DNA of 64,000 nt from Gemmatimonadota bacterium (GCA_028873695.1 JAPPNU010000001.1:94021-158020), one strand, 5' to 3'. Positions 16,999 through 26,093 are shown, counted from the first letter of the stretch. Made by a program: numbers and translations. The notes: generated by a model not told the origin, from the sequence alone.

Positions 16999-19875
16999 TC
17001 ACGAACCGAACGCATCCACGAACTTGAAGAAGTCAGCGAAATCCACGGTCCCGTTGCCATCCAGGTCGAACTTTGCGTTCGTGCTGCCGTATGCGTCGGC
17101 AAAGAGGAAGAAATCGATGAAATCCGTCCTGCCGTCGCCATTGAAGTCGGTCGTCGTTTGCGTCTGTCCCTCACCGCAGTAGGACAATCCGAGCTGGTCC
17201 AGGTCGTTGTTCGCAACGTCCTTCAGCCCCACCGGGATGCAGCCTTTCAACTGGTTGCCTGAGAGATACAGATGCGTCAGGTTGGTGAGGCTATCGAGTT
17301 CCGCGGGTATGGAGCCGGTCAACCCGTTGTTGGCGAGACTCAGGCTGGTCAGGCTTGTCAGATTGCCAAGCTCCGGCGGTATGGATCCTGTCAATTGATT
17401 GTTGTGCAGTCTGAGGTTGTTCAGCCTGGACAGTTTGCCCAGTTCGGAGGGGATCGGACCGCTCAACCGGTTGTGGTTGACTTCCAGATGAACCAGGTTT
17501 GAAAGGTTGCCCAGTTCGGAAGGAAGCGCTCCGCTCAACTGGTTCGAATGGAGATACAGTGAGGACAGGAAGGTCAGGTTGCCCAGGTCGGAAGGGAGTC
17601 CCCCGCTCAACCGGTTCAATTCGAGACTGAGGTCATTTACACGGCCCGTCCCGGTGGTACCGACACCCTGCCATTCGTCAAGGGGCTTGTCTCCCAGCCA
17701 GTTCGTCCTGCTTCGCCAGTTCGCGCCGTTCGTTGCATTGTACAGCGCCACCAGGGCGAGGCTGTCCGGGTTGGCCGGCGTGGAGGCTGGCGAAGATGCC
17801 CCGGTCCACTCCGACGCGTCCCACAGTTCGATCCCGTTCAGCCCGACCGAAGCAAGCAGGGATCCGCCCGGAGAAAACACCCCGTTGATTCCGAATCCAC
17901 TGCCGTCCTCCAGGTGGTCCGGATGCCCGAGCCTGGCGACATTCTCCGCCGTCACCGCGTCCCACAGCAGGACCTCCCCCAGTCCCGCGCCGGTGGCGAG
18001 CACCGACCCGTCGGGGGAAAACGACGGCCTTCCGTGACCCTGAATGGTTGCGACGGTATCCCGCGCCGCTACGTCCCACAGCACCATGGGTCCGTCTGTA
18101 CTCGAAGCGAGCGTGGTTCCGTCGGGCGAGAACGCAACGTCCAGGACCCGGCCGGTGTTGCCCTCGAGCGCGGCGATATTGGTTCGTGTCGCAGGATTCC
18201 ACAACTTGACCGTGCCGTCGCGTGAACCGGACGCGAGCGTGCCGTCGGGTGAAAACGCCACAGAGAAGACGTGGCTCGTGTGCCCCGTGAGGGTGGCGAT
18301 CAGCGTCCGGCCGGATACGTCCCACAGCTTGATCGTCCCGTCGCCCGAGCCCGAAGCGAGGATGTCTCCGCCGGGCGAAAATGCCACGGAATGGACCCCC
18401 GTGGGGCCTCCCGTATGCCCCGGCAACGCGGCGATCAGGGTCTGGTCCGCGACGTTCCACAGCTTGATATTGGCCTCGTCGGTCCGGGTGGACCCGGAAG
18501 CGAGCGTGGCGCCGTCGGGCGAAAATGCCACCGAAGAACCGCCCCCGCTCAGCGACGCGGCATGGACTCGCGTCATCATATTCCATAGTTGGATCCCCGC
18601 TGACGAATGCACAGCGAGGACCGATCCGTCAGGCGAAAACTTCGCGCCATAGATCTCCGGTGAATATTTCCCCGTAAATCTGAATAACGTGGCGAGGTGG
18701 TGTTCCGACGCTTCCGCAAAGACGAAATGCGTATCGTGCAGTGGTCCGGTATTCGCATTTCCCTCCGTATCGACCGCGAGGACCGACACGTACTGCGCGG
18801 GGGAGGCGGAGAGACTCGAAACGCCTTCAGAGGGAATGATGCCGTCGTAGTCGAACGTGGCGACAGCCTGATTCTGACGGGTGAAAACCCGGCACGATTT
18901 CACTTCCCGCGATCCCGCGGCCGCGTGGGGCGATTTCGTCTTGAGGAAAAACACAACCTGGTGAAGTCCTCTGCTGCCGGTAGCCGTAACCCTGAACTGA
19001 ACGGAGAAGCTCGTTGCTCCGGCCGGATATCTCAGCGGCGAGATCAGCTCTACGCCCGGTGAGTTGAACGCCCCCAGGTCGTAACCACCCTCATATCCCT
19101 TGATCGGGATTGCCGGATTGAAATAGGGATGTACAGACAGCAGTCCGGCACTGCACGCCGCCAGCCGGTTCCATCCCGGGCCATACGACATGATGTTCGC
19201 GCCGTCGTTGAAATCGTGCTGCAAGCCGAAGGCATGGCCGAGTTCGTGGGCCGCCGTTTCATCGATGAAGCTGGCGGGCAGCAGCGCGTAACCGCGGTTA
19301 TCCGCCCACCGGGCGCCAAAGCCCGCCACGTTGCCCCAACCCAGGCTGTTGTACGTGCTGTGGTCGACGACGATGAAGAAGATGTTCTGACTCGTGTCAA
19401 ACGTCGATCCCAGGTCCCTGAATACGTTTCCAATGCCGACCATGCGATACGTGGATAGATAGCTGGCATCGGAGTTCGGCGCGTTGAAACGGTGTACGAT
19501 CGGATCGCCCTGCGCGTCGGTCTCAAACTCGAAGGTCATGGCGCCTTTGCCGTTCGACTGCATCTGGTCGCGGAAGAAGGTCCGGATCCTGGGAATCCGC
19601 GCCTTCATCGAATCGACCACGTCCGGGTTGAACGTCCTGTCGTTCGGCAGGAAATAGATGAGGCGCAGTTCGCGTGTCTGGCCGGAGTCCGCCACCGCCG
19701 CCCGCTTGGAGGCCGGACCGAACGCCAGCTCATGGCCAAGCTGCTCATGATCCGGCGCCTGGCAGGAATGCGTCCAACCGAATTCGGGAGAAGAGGCGTA
19801 TGTGAACGACGACAACAACAGGACAGCCGGACAGGCGGGAAAGATGGCAGAAAGGATTGGGATTTTACCGGACAT
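16999..19875 (-). CDS. Secreted metzincin-WD40-LRR protein with dockerin-like C-terminus
   Basis: ATG at 19875 is preceded by GGAGG at a six-base spacing and followed by a signal peptide (AVLLLSSFTYASS), so 958 residues. The protease domain carries HELGHAFGLQH from H210 and a Met-turn NIMSYG. About seven WD40 repeats follow (18.7-17.8 kb on the map), then LRRs of the plant-like TGSIPPELG class preceded by an LRR cap (LYNATNGANWRSRTNW). The end is a dockerin-like pair nearly identical to those of its neighbours. The LRR class differs from that in the 5681-9754 protein although the protease parts match, so the same protease has been joined to different binding modules. Confidence 0.86.
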   Translation of the reverse strand: MSGKIPILSAIFPACPAVLLLSSFTYASSPEFGWTHSCQAPDHEQLGHELAFGPASKRAAVADSGQTRELRLIYFLPNDRTFNPDVVDSMKARIPRIRTFFRDQMQSNGKGAMTFEFETDAQGDPIVHRFNAPNSDASYLSTYRMVGIGNVFRDLGSTFDTSQNIFFIVVDHSTYNSLGWGNVAGFGARWADNRGYALLPASFIDETAAHELGHAFGLQHDFNDGANIMSYGPGWNRLAACSAGLLSVHPYFNPAIPIKGYEGGYDLGAFNSPGVELISPLRYPAGATSFSVQFRVTATGSRGLHQVVFFLKTKSPHAAAGSREVKSCRVFTRQNQAVATFDYDGIIPSEGVSSLSASPAQYVSVLAVDTEGNANTGPLHDTHFVFAEASEHHLATLFRFTGKYSPEIYGAKFSPDGSVLAVHSSAGIQLWNMMTRVHAASLSGGGSSVAFSPDGATLASGSTRTDEANIKLWNVADQTLIAALPGHTGGPTGVHSVAFSPGGDILASGSGDGTIKLWDVSGRTLIATLTGHTSHVFSVAFSPDGTLASGSRDGTVKLWNPATRTNIAALEGNTGRVLDVAFSPDGTTLASSTDGPMVLWDVAARDTVATIQGHGRPSFSPDGSVLATGAGLGEVLLWDAVTAENVARLGHPDHLEDGSGFGINGVFSPGGSLLASVGLNGIELWDASEWTGASSPASTPANPDSLALVALYNATNGANWRSRTNWLGDKPLDEWQGVGTTGTGRVNDLSLELNRLSGGLPSDLGNLTFLSSLYLHSNQLSGALPSELGNLSNLVHLEVNHNRLSGPIPSELGKLSRLNNLRLHNNQLTGSIPPELGNLTSLTSLSLANNGLTGSIPAELDSLTNLTHLYLSGNQLKGCIPVGLKDVANNDLDQLGLSYCGEGQTQTTTDFNGDGRTDFIDFFLFADAYGSTNAKFDLDGNGTVDFADFFKFVDAFGS

Positions 19876-20094
19876 TCGTTCCTCCCGGACAAGTCCAGTT
19901 TTCGCTCGCGTCTGTGGTGTTCCCGGGATCGGCCGGCGGGAACCGGGTAAGCAGTCATCGGGTATCCCGGGGCGCGGCAAGCTGGGCAACTGTCGCAAAA
20001 TGCGACAGATTCGGCAGGATTTTTCGGAACATCAGCTCAAGCCTGTGGGTACGCAAATGGAACTATGCCGTGGAGAAAAATGCGCGAAGGTCGT

Positions 20095-20526
20095 TTACTG
20101 GATCGGGTTTGCGGTGAGAAACATGGAATTCGCCAGGGACGTGAAGAAATTCTGGTATATTACGGGTTCCCTGACCGGACCACCGTAGTACGCATTCATA
20201 CGCACCAGCACCTGCGTTTTGTGTCTTTTGCGGACCGTTACCGTCAATAGAATTGAATATTTGTCGATTCTTCTGGCAGTGATCGTTCCGAGCGCCTCGT
20301 CCGCTTTCTTGATAACAAAACCGAAATCCTGAAGTGTGGCGATGATGGCTCTCAAAGTCCGGTTCTCGTCCGCCGTATCGAATGCACGGGTCTGCAAGCT
20401 TCGGATTTTCAGTGGACTTTCGGCCAACTCCATCTTCAACGGTTTTTTTTCTTTCGACATGCAGACGCCGCCTGAAAGCCCGAAAAACGCGAGAATCAGT
20501 GTTGCCAATATGCTGGATTTCCTCAT
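20095..20526 (-). CDS. Small exported protein, QTRAFDT paralogue 1
   Basis: This 143-residue protein has a signal peptide with a Cys near residue 22 (FFGLSGGVCMS), which could be a lipobox but is atypical. The conserved core reads IRSLQTRAFDT.......IATLQDFGFVI...LGTITARR, then a strand-rich VTVRKRHKTQVLVR and the ending Y.NFFTSLANSMFLTA. The same core is present in the next three genes upstream in the transcript, at roughly similar spacing. I do not recognise a named family with certainty. It is probably periplasmic or membrane anchored. Confidence 0.72.
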   Translation of the reverse strand: MRKSSILATLILAFFGLSGGVCMSKEKKPLKMELAESPLKIRSLQTRAFDTADENRTLRAIIATLQDFGFVIKKADEALGTITARRIDKYSILLTVTVRKRHKTQVLVRMNAYYGGPVREPVIYQNFFTSLANSMFLTANPIQ

Positions 20527-20582
20527 GATTCTGTACCCTAGGCCTCTACTGCGGTTTCATTTTGGATGACGATCAGGGCCGT

Positions 20583-21008
20583 TCAATCGACCTCGTGTGC
20601 GGTCAGAAACATCGATTTTTCCAGGAACGTAAAGAACTTCCGGTAGATTGACGGATCTTCGACTCCCTTGCGATTATATTCCAGATTCGCGCGCACCTCA
20701 ACCTGCGTTTCGCCCCTTGGACGCACGGTTACCGTTATTTGCGCCCAATCGTTCCTTCTTGTCGCGCTGACAACACCGAGCACTCTATTGGCCTCATCGA
20801 TGAGAAAGTCGAAATCCTGAAGTGTGGATATAACACTCCTGAGCGCCTTTTTTTCGTCCGTGGTGTCAAATGCGCGGGTCTGCATGCTCCGCAGGTTGAT
20901 TTGACTGGTGTTTAACTTCATCAATTGCCCTTTGGGTGTCGCACATCCGGACAACCCGACTGAAATCGTGGTGACAATTGCGGTCAACGCTATCCTGGAA
21001 AACCCCAT
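20583..21008 (-). CDS. Small lipoprotein, QTRAFDT paralogue 2
   Basis: ATG at 21008 gives 141 residues and places a normal lipoprotein signal at the N-terminus (ALTAIVTTISVGLSGCATPK). A longer reading to 21089 would add a non-signal extension, so it is rejected. The core INLRSMQTRAFDTTDEKKAL, VISTLQDFDFLIDEA, VTVRPRGETQVEVRANLEYN and FFTFLEKSMFLTAHEVD matches the gene at 21076-21525 closely, which indicates tandem duplication. It sits 56 bases upstream of paralogue 1 and probably shares its transcript. No catalytic motif is seen. Confidence 0.75.
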   Translation of the reverse strand: MGFSRIALTAIVTTISVGLSGCATPKGQLMKLNTSQINLRSMQTRAFDTTDEKKALRSVISTLQDFDFLIDEANRVLGVVSATRRNDWAQITVTVRPRGETQVEVRANLEYNRKGVEDPSIYRKFFTFLEKSMFLTAHEVD

Positions 21009-21075
21009 ATTGCTGTTTCCCCGGTAATATCCGCTTGTATCGACGCGACGTGGATAGGGCAGAAATGGCATCCGC

Positions 21076-21525
21076 TCAGTCAACTTCATGAGCGGACAGG
21101 TAGATCGATTTTTCCAAAACGTTGAAGAAATTCTGATATACCAGCGGGTTTCTTACGGCTTTCTCGTCGAACTGCGCGTTCGCTCGCACCAGCAGCTGGG
21201 TTTCGCCACGTGGACGAACCGTTACGGTGATCAGGAGCGGAAGTTTCTTTTTGGAAAACAGCTTGTACTTTATGTCCGTTGTCCGGGCACTGACCGTTCC
21301 GATGACCTCATTCGCCTCATTCACGATATAGCCCAGATCCTGAAGTGTGGAAATCACAGTTCTGAGCATGCCCTCTTTATCCGTCGTGTCGAACGCGCGG
21401 GTCTGCATGCTTCGCATCTCGACCTGGCTCTCGTCCAATTTTAACAGATGCTCTTTTGATGACCCGCACGCGGAACAAACGAACAATGCGCCAATCGCGA
21501 GGGCCAATTTCCCGGTTGCCGTCAT
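21076..21525 (-). CDS. Small lipoprotein, QTRAFDT paralogue 3
   Basis: 149 residues with a lipoprotein-type leader (LALAIGALFVCSACGSS; cleavage before a Cys near residue 20). AGGA lies close upstream of the ATG. Core motifs: VEMRSMQTRAFDTTDKEGML, VISTLQDLGYIVNEANEVIG, VTVRPRGETQLLVRANAQFD and FFNVLEKSIYLSAHEVD. The ATG overlaps the stop of the upstream gene as ATGA, so translation is probably coupled. Compared with paralogue 2 it has a small Lys-rich insert (KYKLFSKKKLP) before the strand-rich half. Confidence 0.78.
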   Translation of the reverse strand: MTATGKLALAIGALFVCSACGSSKEHLLKLDESQVEMRSMQTRAFDTTDKEGMLRTVISTLQDLGYIVNEANEVIGTVSARTTDIKYKLFSKKKLPLLITVTVRPRGETQLLVRANAQFDEKAVRNPLVYQNFFNVLEKSIYLSAHEVD

Positions 21526-22133
21526 ATTTCCTGCCCTTCCAACAGAATTGACTTTGAAAGAAGATTGAAAAACTTCTGATACATCTCCGGTTCGTCCAGG
21601 CTTTGAAGCCGCGCCACTTCGTCATCTGTATTCCAGACAATCCGCTGAAACGTCACTCTTACGTAGTGTACGCTGTCGTTATCCTCCGACGGCCGACGGA
21701 TTACGATGGACGCCCACAGCTTCTGATAGTCGTCGACAGCCGGAATATAGAAAATACCATCAAACACATCTTCGTCCCCTGAAGCAGCCGCAGCCATAAC
21801 ACCCAGTAAGAATGTAGTCGCACCAATCAGCACCTGCTCCGCTCGCTGTGCAGCATCAGGATCCGCATCTCTGTCTTTTGAGCCAACGATCAGACCGAGA
21901 TTGGTCTCACTCTCATCGATGATGAATCCCAGGTCCTGAATCACGCCGGTCGACGCCGACAGGAGATCGGCTTCCGAAATCCCTTCGTATTTTCTGGTCT
22001 GCAAAGCCCGGTTTTGCAACGACTCAGGTGTCAGTCTAAGGACATGCAAGGGCAGGCCGCCCCTGGCACAGCCTGTCAACACCAGAGCCGCCATGACAAG
22101 CGGCATTACCGGATGGATCCTTGATCGGTTCAT
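21522..22133 (-). CDS. Lipoprotein, larger member of the QTRAFDT group (paralogue 4)
   Basis: 203 residues with a canonical lipoprotein signal (PLVMAALVLTGCARGG). The family core is present but more divergent (LQNRALQTRKYEGISEADLL, VIQDLGFIIDESETNLGLIV, MYQKFFNLLSKSILLEGQEI). Between the two halves it has an insert with a hydrophobic stretch (VLIGATTFLLGVMAAAASGD) that the shorter paralogues lack. Its stop overlaps the next start by four bases. The gene lies between a BamE-like gene and three shorter paralogues, so the five probably act together at the envelope. Confidence 0.78.
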   Translation of the reverse strand: MNRSRIHPVMPLVMAALVLTGCARGGLPLHVLRLTPESLQNRALQTRKYEGISEADLLSASTGVIQDLGFIIDESETNLGLIVGSKDRDADPDAAQRAEQVLIGATTFLLGVMAAAASGDEDVFDGIFYIPAVDDYQKLWASIVIRRPSEDNDSVHYVRVTFQRIVWNTDDEVARLQSLDEPEMYQKFFNLLSKSILLEGQEI

Positions 22134-22194
22134 CCCCGGATCTCCCTCGGGTCGACTGCTTCATATACCCGATTTCATACCTGGTGCGCCTGTC

Positions 22195-22632
22195 TCAGAA
22201 CCGCGACGCGTGATAGGCGAAGTCCCTCACCTTCTTGTTCTCGTCGAATTTTATGATCACGGTGAGCGTCCTCTGCGACGTCGATTCGGCTCCGGAGTCT
22301 CCTGCCAACTTGGCCCCTCTCACAACCCAATCGACCAAACCAACAAGAATGAGAGATGGAATTCCGGCCTTGCTGGACGAGTATGCCTTTTCCGTGGAAA
22401 TCTTGTCATATATCCAGACTTCCCGCCGCTCCTCGTCGGTCGAGACGACATTCGGCGATCCGAGAGCCTCCGCGACTTCGGCGCCGCTCATACCCACACT
22501 GATTTCCTTCTGGACCACTCCCACGGTCATCCGGTCGCCCTCGTCATCCCGCACAGACGATCGGTGGTGCTGTGCCACCATGCAGCCCGACAGGGTCAGT
22601 ACGGCGATTGCCGTTACGAGATACGGCTTCAT
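22195..22632 (-). CDS. BamE/SmpA-OmlA-like lipoprotein
   Basis: ATG at 22632 has a strong GGAGG eight bases upstream; 145 residues. The lipoprotein signal is clear (LVTAIAVLTLSGCMVAQ). The sequence VGMSGAEVAEALGSPNVV followed by VWIYD is the pattern of the SmpA/OmlA (BamE) fold, where MT/S..EV...LG.P starts the domain; the ending TVIIKFDENKKVRDFAYH fits its last strand. Members of this fold act in outer-membrane assembly, but many are uncharacterised. It heads a row of five co-directional small envelope genes. A direct Bam-complex role is not shown by the sequence. Confidence 0.75.
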   Translation of the reverse strand: MKPYLVTAIAVLTLSGCMVAQHHRSSVRDDEGDRMTVGVVQKEISVGMSGAEVAEALGSPNVVSTDEERREVWIYDKISTEKAYSSSKAGIPSLILVGLVDWVVRGAKLAGDSGAESTSQRTLTVIIKFDENKKVRDFAYHASRF

Positions 22633-22732
22633 GTTCAATTCCTCCTTCTTGAATGGGTTCGGATTTCACACGTGTCGGGTCAAGAGTGCCGCTTAACCCG
22701 TTCACACGCACATGAATACGTTCCGCGTGGGC

Positions 22733-25700
22733 CTATCCTGACGTACCGAACGCGTCTACAAACTCGAAGAAGTCGGCGAAGTTCACGATGCCGTTGTCGT
22801 CGAGGTCGTATTTGGCGTCCGTGGTGCCGAAAGCGTCCACGAAGTCGAAGAAGTCCGCGAAGTTCACGATGCCGTCGCCGTTGAAGTCGGCCGTCTTCTG
22901 TCCCTGCTGCTGGCTGCAGTCCGGCAGATTGAGTTTGTCCAGATCATTTTGGGAAACGTCCCTCAATGCCGGTGGGACGCAGCCTGTCAGCGAGTTCCCC
23001 GCGAGATACAGCAGGCCCAGTCTGGTTAGTCCGGCCAATGTCGACGGAATGGACCCGGTCAGCCTGTTGTCGTCCAGGCGCACTTCCTGCAGCAGACTCA
23101 GATTTCCCAGTTCCGCGGGGATCGTACCGGTAAACCGGTTGCCGAATATAAGCAGCTGCCACAGTTCGGTCAGGTTGCCCAGCTCAGTCGGGATTGCGCC
23201 GGTCAACTGGTTTTCGTAGAGGTTCAGTATCTGCAAGCGGCGCAGGGTACCTACCCATGACGGGATATTACCGGTCAACCCATTGATCTGAAGGGCCAAC
23301 TTTCGAAGGTTGGTCAGGTTTTTCAACTCCTCGGGGATAGTACCGGTCAACCGGTTGCTCGGAAGAACCAGATGGTTCAGGCCGGTCATTGTACCGAGTT
23401 CCGCCGGTATGGTCCCGGTCAACTGGTTGTAGCCGAATTGCAACGCATTCAGGCCGGTCAGCCTGCTCAACCCGGCCGGAATGGTTCCGTTCAGGCCCTT
23501 GTTCCAAATTCTCAGATTCGTGACGCGCTGGGGTGTGCCGCTGATCGTCACGCCGTCCCACGTCGCAATCGCGGTATTCTCCGACCAGTTGAGCGTCCCC
23601 GTCCCTCTGAGAGGATCTTTCGCCTCCAGCAAGACATTGCAGTCGGAGACGAGCCACGGGTTTGCGGCAGGGTTGGGTACAGCGCTTCCGGTCGCGCACG
23701 GGCCCTGCGGCGCCGGAGGCGTTTCGCTGACGTCTGTTAAATTGATGGTCACGGCAATCGTGGCGCTGCCGCCCTGGCCGTCGGACACCCGTACCGTCAC
23801 CTCGTATCGGTTCTTCACCTCGTAGTCGTAGACGACGCCCGTTTTGGTCTGCAGCTGGCCGCTGGTTGTGACGATGGTGAAACTCGCGGCATCGGCGCCC
23901 GCCAGGCTGTACGACAGTGTTCCGCCGTCCCCATCCATCGCACGAACCGGGCTCCCGATGTTCAGTCCCGCTGGCGTATTCTCTGCGAAGCTGCGGGTCG
24001 TGCTCGCGCCCTCGCTGAACGTGGGTATCTGATTGGTTCCGCCGCCGGTCTCCGCGGTAACCGGCAACGTCGCGGTGAGCGGATCCCCGTTATAATTCGC
24101 AATCGCGTCCGCCCCCACCGTGAACGTCAACGTGCCGTCGGCGTCCATGTTGCCGTTGAATTCGAGTTCGGCCGTCGTTACCGTGTCGCTGACGCGCCTG
24201 ATTCCGAACCTTTCGATACTGGCCCCCGCGATTCCCGACACCGACACGGCATCCCGAATGTCCAGCGCGGAACTCGTGTACGCGGCGCCCGCAAGCGTGA
24301 GCGTCACCACGCTCCCGTCGAGCGTTGCCTCGGTCAACGGTGACGTTGTCGTTGCTGTGACTGACTCCATCCCGGCGGAAACCGGCAGCGTCGCTGTAAG
24401 CGGATCACCGTTGTAATTCGCAATCGCGGCGGCGCCCACCGTGAAAGTCAACGTGCCGTCGCTGTCGATGTTGCCGTCGTACGACAGCTCTACTGTTACC
24501 TTCTTATCGCTCACCCGCCGCACGTCAAAGGCGCCCACGCTCACACCCGAAATGCCAGAAACCGATACGGCATCCTCAACGTCAAATCTGGCGTAGTTTC
24601 GACCGGTTAGCGTCAGCGTGACCACGCTCCCGTTCAACGTCGCCTCGGTCAACGGTGACGTCGTCGTCGCCGTCACCGATTCCATCCCCGCGGTCACGGC
24701 CAAATCCGCGGTCAGCGCAGACCCGTTGTAGTTCGCGATCGCCCCTGAGCCTACCGTAAACGTCAGCGTGCCGTCGCCGTCGATGTTGCCATTGAACTCG
24801 AGCTCAACCGTTGCCACGGTGTCGCTGATCCGCTTGACGCCAAACGTGCCCACGCTCACACCCGAAATACCCGAGACCGACACAGCGTCACGTACGTCGA
24901 AAACGGAACTCTCGTATCTCGCGCCGGACAGCGTCAGCGTGACCACGCTCCCGTCCAGCGTCGCCTCGGTCAGCGGTGACGCCGTCGTAGCAGTCACCGT
25001 TTCCGATCCCGCGCTCACGGTCAGATCCGCGGTCAGCGCAGACCCGTTGTAGTTCGCGATCGCCCCTGAGCCTACCGTGAACGTCAGTGTGCCGTCGCTG
25101 TCGATGTTGCCATTGAACTCGAGCTCAACCGTCGCCACGGTGTCGCTGATCCGCTTGACGCCAAACGTGCCCACGCTCACACCCGCGATACCTGAGACCG
25201 ACACACCGTCACGTACGTCGAAAATGGAACGCTCGTATGTCGCGCCGGACAGCGTCAGCGTGACCACGCTCCCGTCCAGCGTCGCCTCCGTTAACGGCGA
25301 CGTCGTCGTCGCAGTCACCGTTTCCGATCCCGCGCTCACGGTCAAATCAGCGGTCAACGCGGCGCCGTTGTAGTTCGCGATCGCCCCTGAGCCCACCGTG
25401 AACGTCAGCGTGCCGTCGCTGTCGATGTTTCCGCTGAAGTCGAGCTCAACGGTCACTTTCGTGTCGCTGACGCGCCGCACGCCGAAGGTGCCCACGCTCA
25501 CGCCCGCAATCCCCGAGACCGACACGCCGTCGCGGACGTCGAAGATGGAACTCTCGTACGCGCGTCCGGACAGCGTGAGCGTGACCACGCTCCCGTCCAG
25601 CGTCGCCTCGGTCAACGGCGACGCTGTCGACGCGTCCACCGTTTCTTCCACCGACGGGACAGACAGATCTCTTGTGAGCGCGGCGCCGTTGTATGCCGCG

Positions 25701-26080
25701 ATCGCCCCCGCGCCCACCGTGAACGTCAGCGTTCCTGCTTCGTCGAAGTCGCCGTTGAAATCCAGTTCTATCGTCAACCTGGTATCGCTCGCCCGCGTGA
25801 TCCCGAACGTCCCCACGCTCACGCCCGCAATGCCCGAGACCGACACCGCATCTCGGATGTCGAAGATGGAACGCTCGAAAGTGCGCCCCGCAAGCGTCAC
25901 CGTAACCTCGCTGCCGTCCAGCGTCTCCTCGGTCAACGTACCTGACGTCGACACGGTGATCGACTCCTGGACCGCGGGTACGGGAACCTGCGCGTAACCC
26001 GGAGCCGGGAGGGCGAACGCAGCAACGACGACGGCCAGTGACAACAAGGCGAATCGACGATTCGTAGTAGGCCGAAACAT
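22733..26080 (-). CDS. Six-repeat adhesin with cadherin, LRR and dockerin-like modules
   Basis: A 1,115-residue protein with a signal peptide (LLSLAVVVAAFALPAPGYAQ). Six near-identical ~105-residue beta repeats follow (LTEATLDGSVVTLTLSG..., FDVRDGVSVSGIAGVSVGTF, DGTLTFTVGSGAIANYNG). Next is a cadherin-like domain (TFSEGASTTRSFAENTPAG, YEVTVRVSDGQGG), then a block of about eight plant-type LRRs (TGTIPAELG), then a C-terminal dockerin-like pair (DFNGDGIVNFADFFDFVDAF, DLDDNGIVNFADFFEFVDAF). The repeats make this a stalk-like adhesin candidate. The DNA repeats are close enough that assembly collapse or expansion is possible here. Partner and ligand are unknown. Confidence 0.85.
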   Translation of the reverse strand: MFRPTTNRRFALLSLAVVVAAFALPAPGYAQVPVPAVQESITVSTSGTLTEETLDGSEVTVTLAGRTFERSIFDIRDAVSVSGIAGVSVGTFGITRASDTRLTIELDFNGDFDEAGTLTFTVGAGAIAAYNGAALTRDLSVPSVEETVDASTASPLTEATLDGSVVTLTLSGRAYESSIFDVRDGVSVSGIAGVSVGTFGVRRVSDTKVTVELDFSGNIDSDGTLTFTVGSGAIANYNGAALTADLTVSAGSETVTATTTSPLTEATLDGSVVTLTLSGATYERSIFDVRDGVSVSGIAGVSVGTFGVKRISDTVATVELEFNGNIDSDGTLTFTVGSGAIANYNGSALTADLTVSAGSETVTATTASPLTEATLDGSVVTLTLSGARYESSVFDVRDAVSVSGISGVSVGTFGVKRISDTVATVELEFNGNIDGDGTLTFTVGSGAIANYNGSALTADLAVTAGMESVTATTTSPLTEATLNGSVVTLTLTGRNYARFDVEDAVSVSGISGVSVGAFDVRRVSDKKVTVELSYDGNIDSDGTLTFTVGAAAIANYNGDPLTATLPVSAGMESVTATTTSPLTEATLDGSVVTLTLAGAAYTSSALDIRDAVSVSGIAGASIERFGIRRVSDTVTTAELEFNGNMDADGTLTFTVGADAIANYNGDPLTATLPVTAETGGGTNQIPTFSEGASTTRSFAENTPAGLNIGSPVRAMDGDGGTLSYSLAGADAASFTIVTTSGQLQTKTGVVYDYEVKNRYEVTVRVSDGQGGSATIAVTINLTDVSETPPAPQGPCATGSAVPNPAANPWLVSDCNVLLEAKDPLRGTGTLNWSENTAIATWDGVTISGTPQRVTNLRIWNKGLNGTIPAGLSRLTGLNALQFGYNQLTGTIPAELGTMTGLNHLVLPSNRLTGTIPEELKNLTNLRKLALQINGLTGNIPSWVGTLRRLQILNLYENQLTGAIPTELGNLTELWQLLIFGNRFTGTIPAELGNLSLLQEVRLDDNRLTGSIPSTLAGLTRLGLLYLAGNSLTGCVPPALRDVSQNDLDKLNLPDCSQQQGQKTADFNGDGIVNFADFFDFVDAFGTTDAKYDLDDNGIVNFADFFEFVDAFGTSG
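24030..25960. repeat. Six tandem coding repeats of ~309-321 bp
   Basis: Six in-frame units of about 309-321 bp lie within the adhesin gene at 22733-26080. Stretches such as gaccacgctcccgtccagcg and the segment coding VGSGAIANYNG recur with few changes, and the third to fifth units are the most alike. The differences cluster in loop positions. This is a coding minisatellite that could change copy number by slippage or recombination. Confidence 0.85.
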
Positions 26081-26093
26081 AAGTCAGCTACCC

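Noticed and set aside
24030..25960. Regular repeats resembling a CRISPR array
   Set aside because: Units are ~309-321 bp, coding and in frame, without short palindromic repeats or unique spacers.
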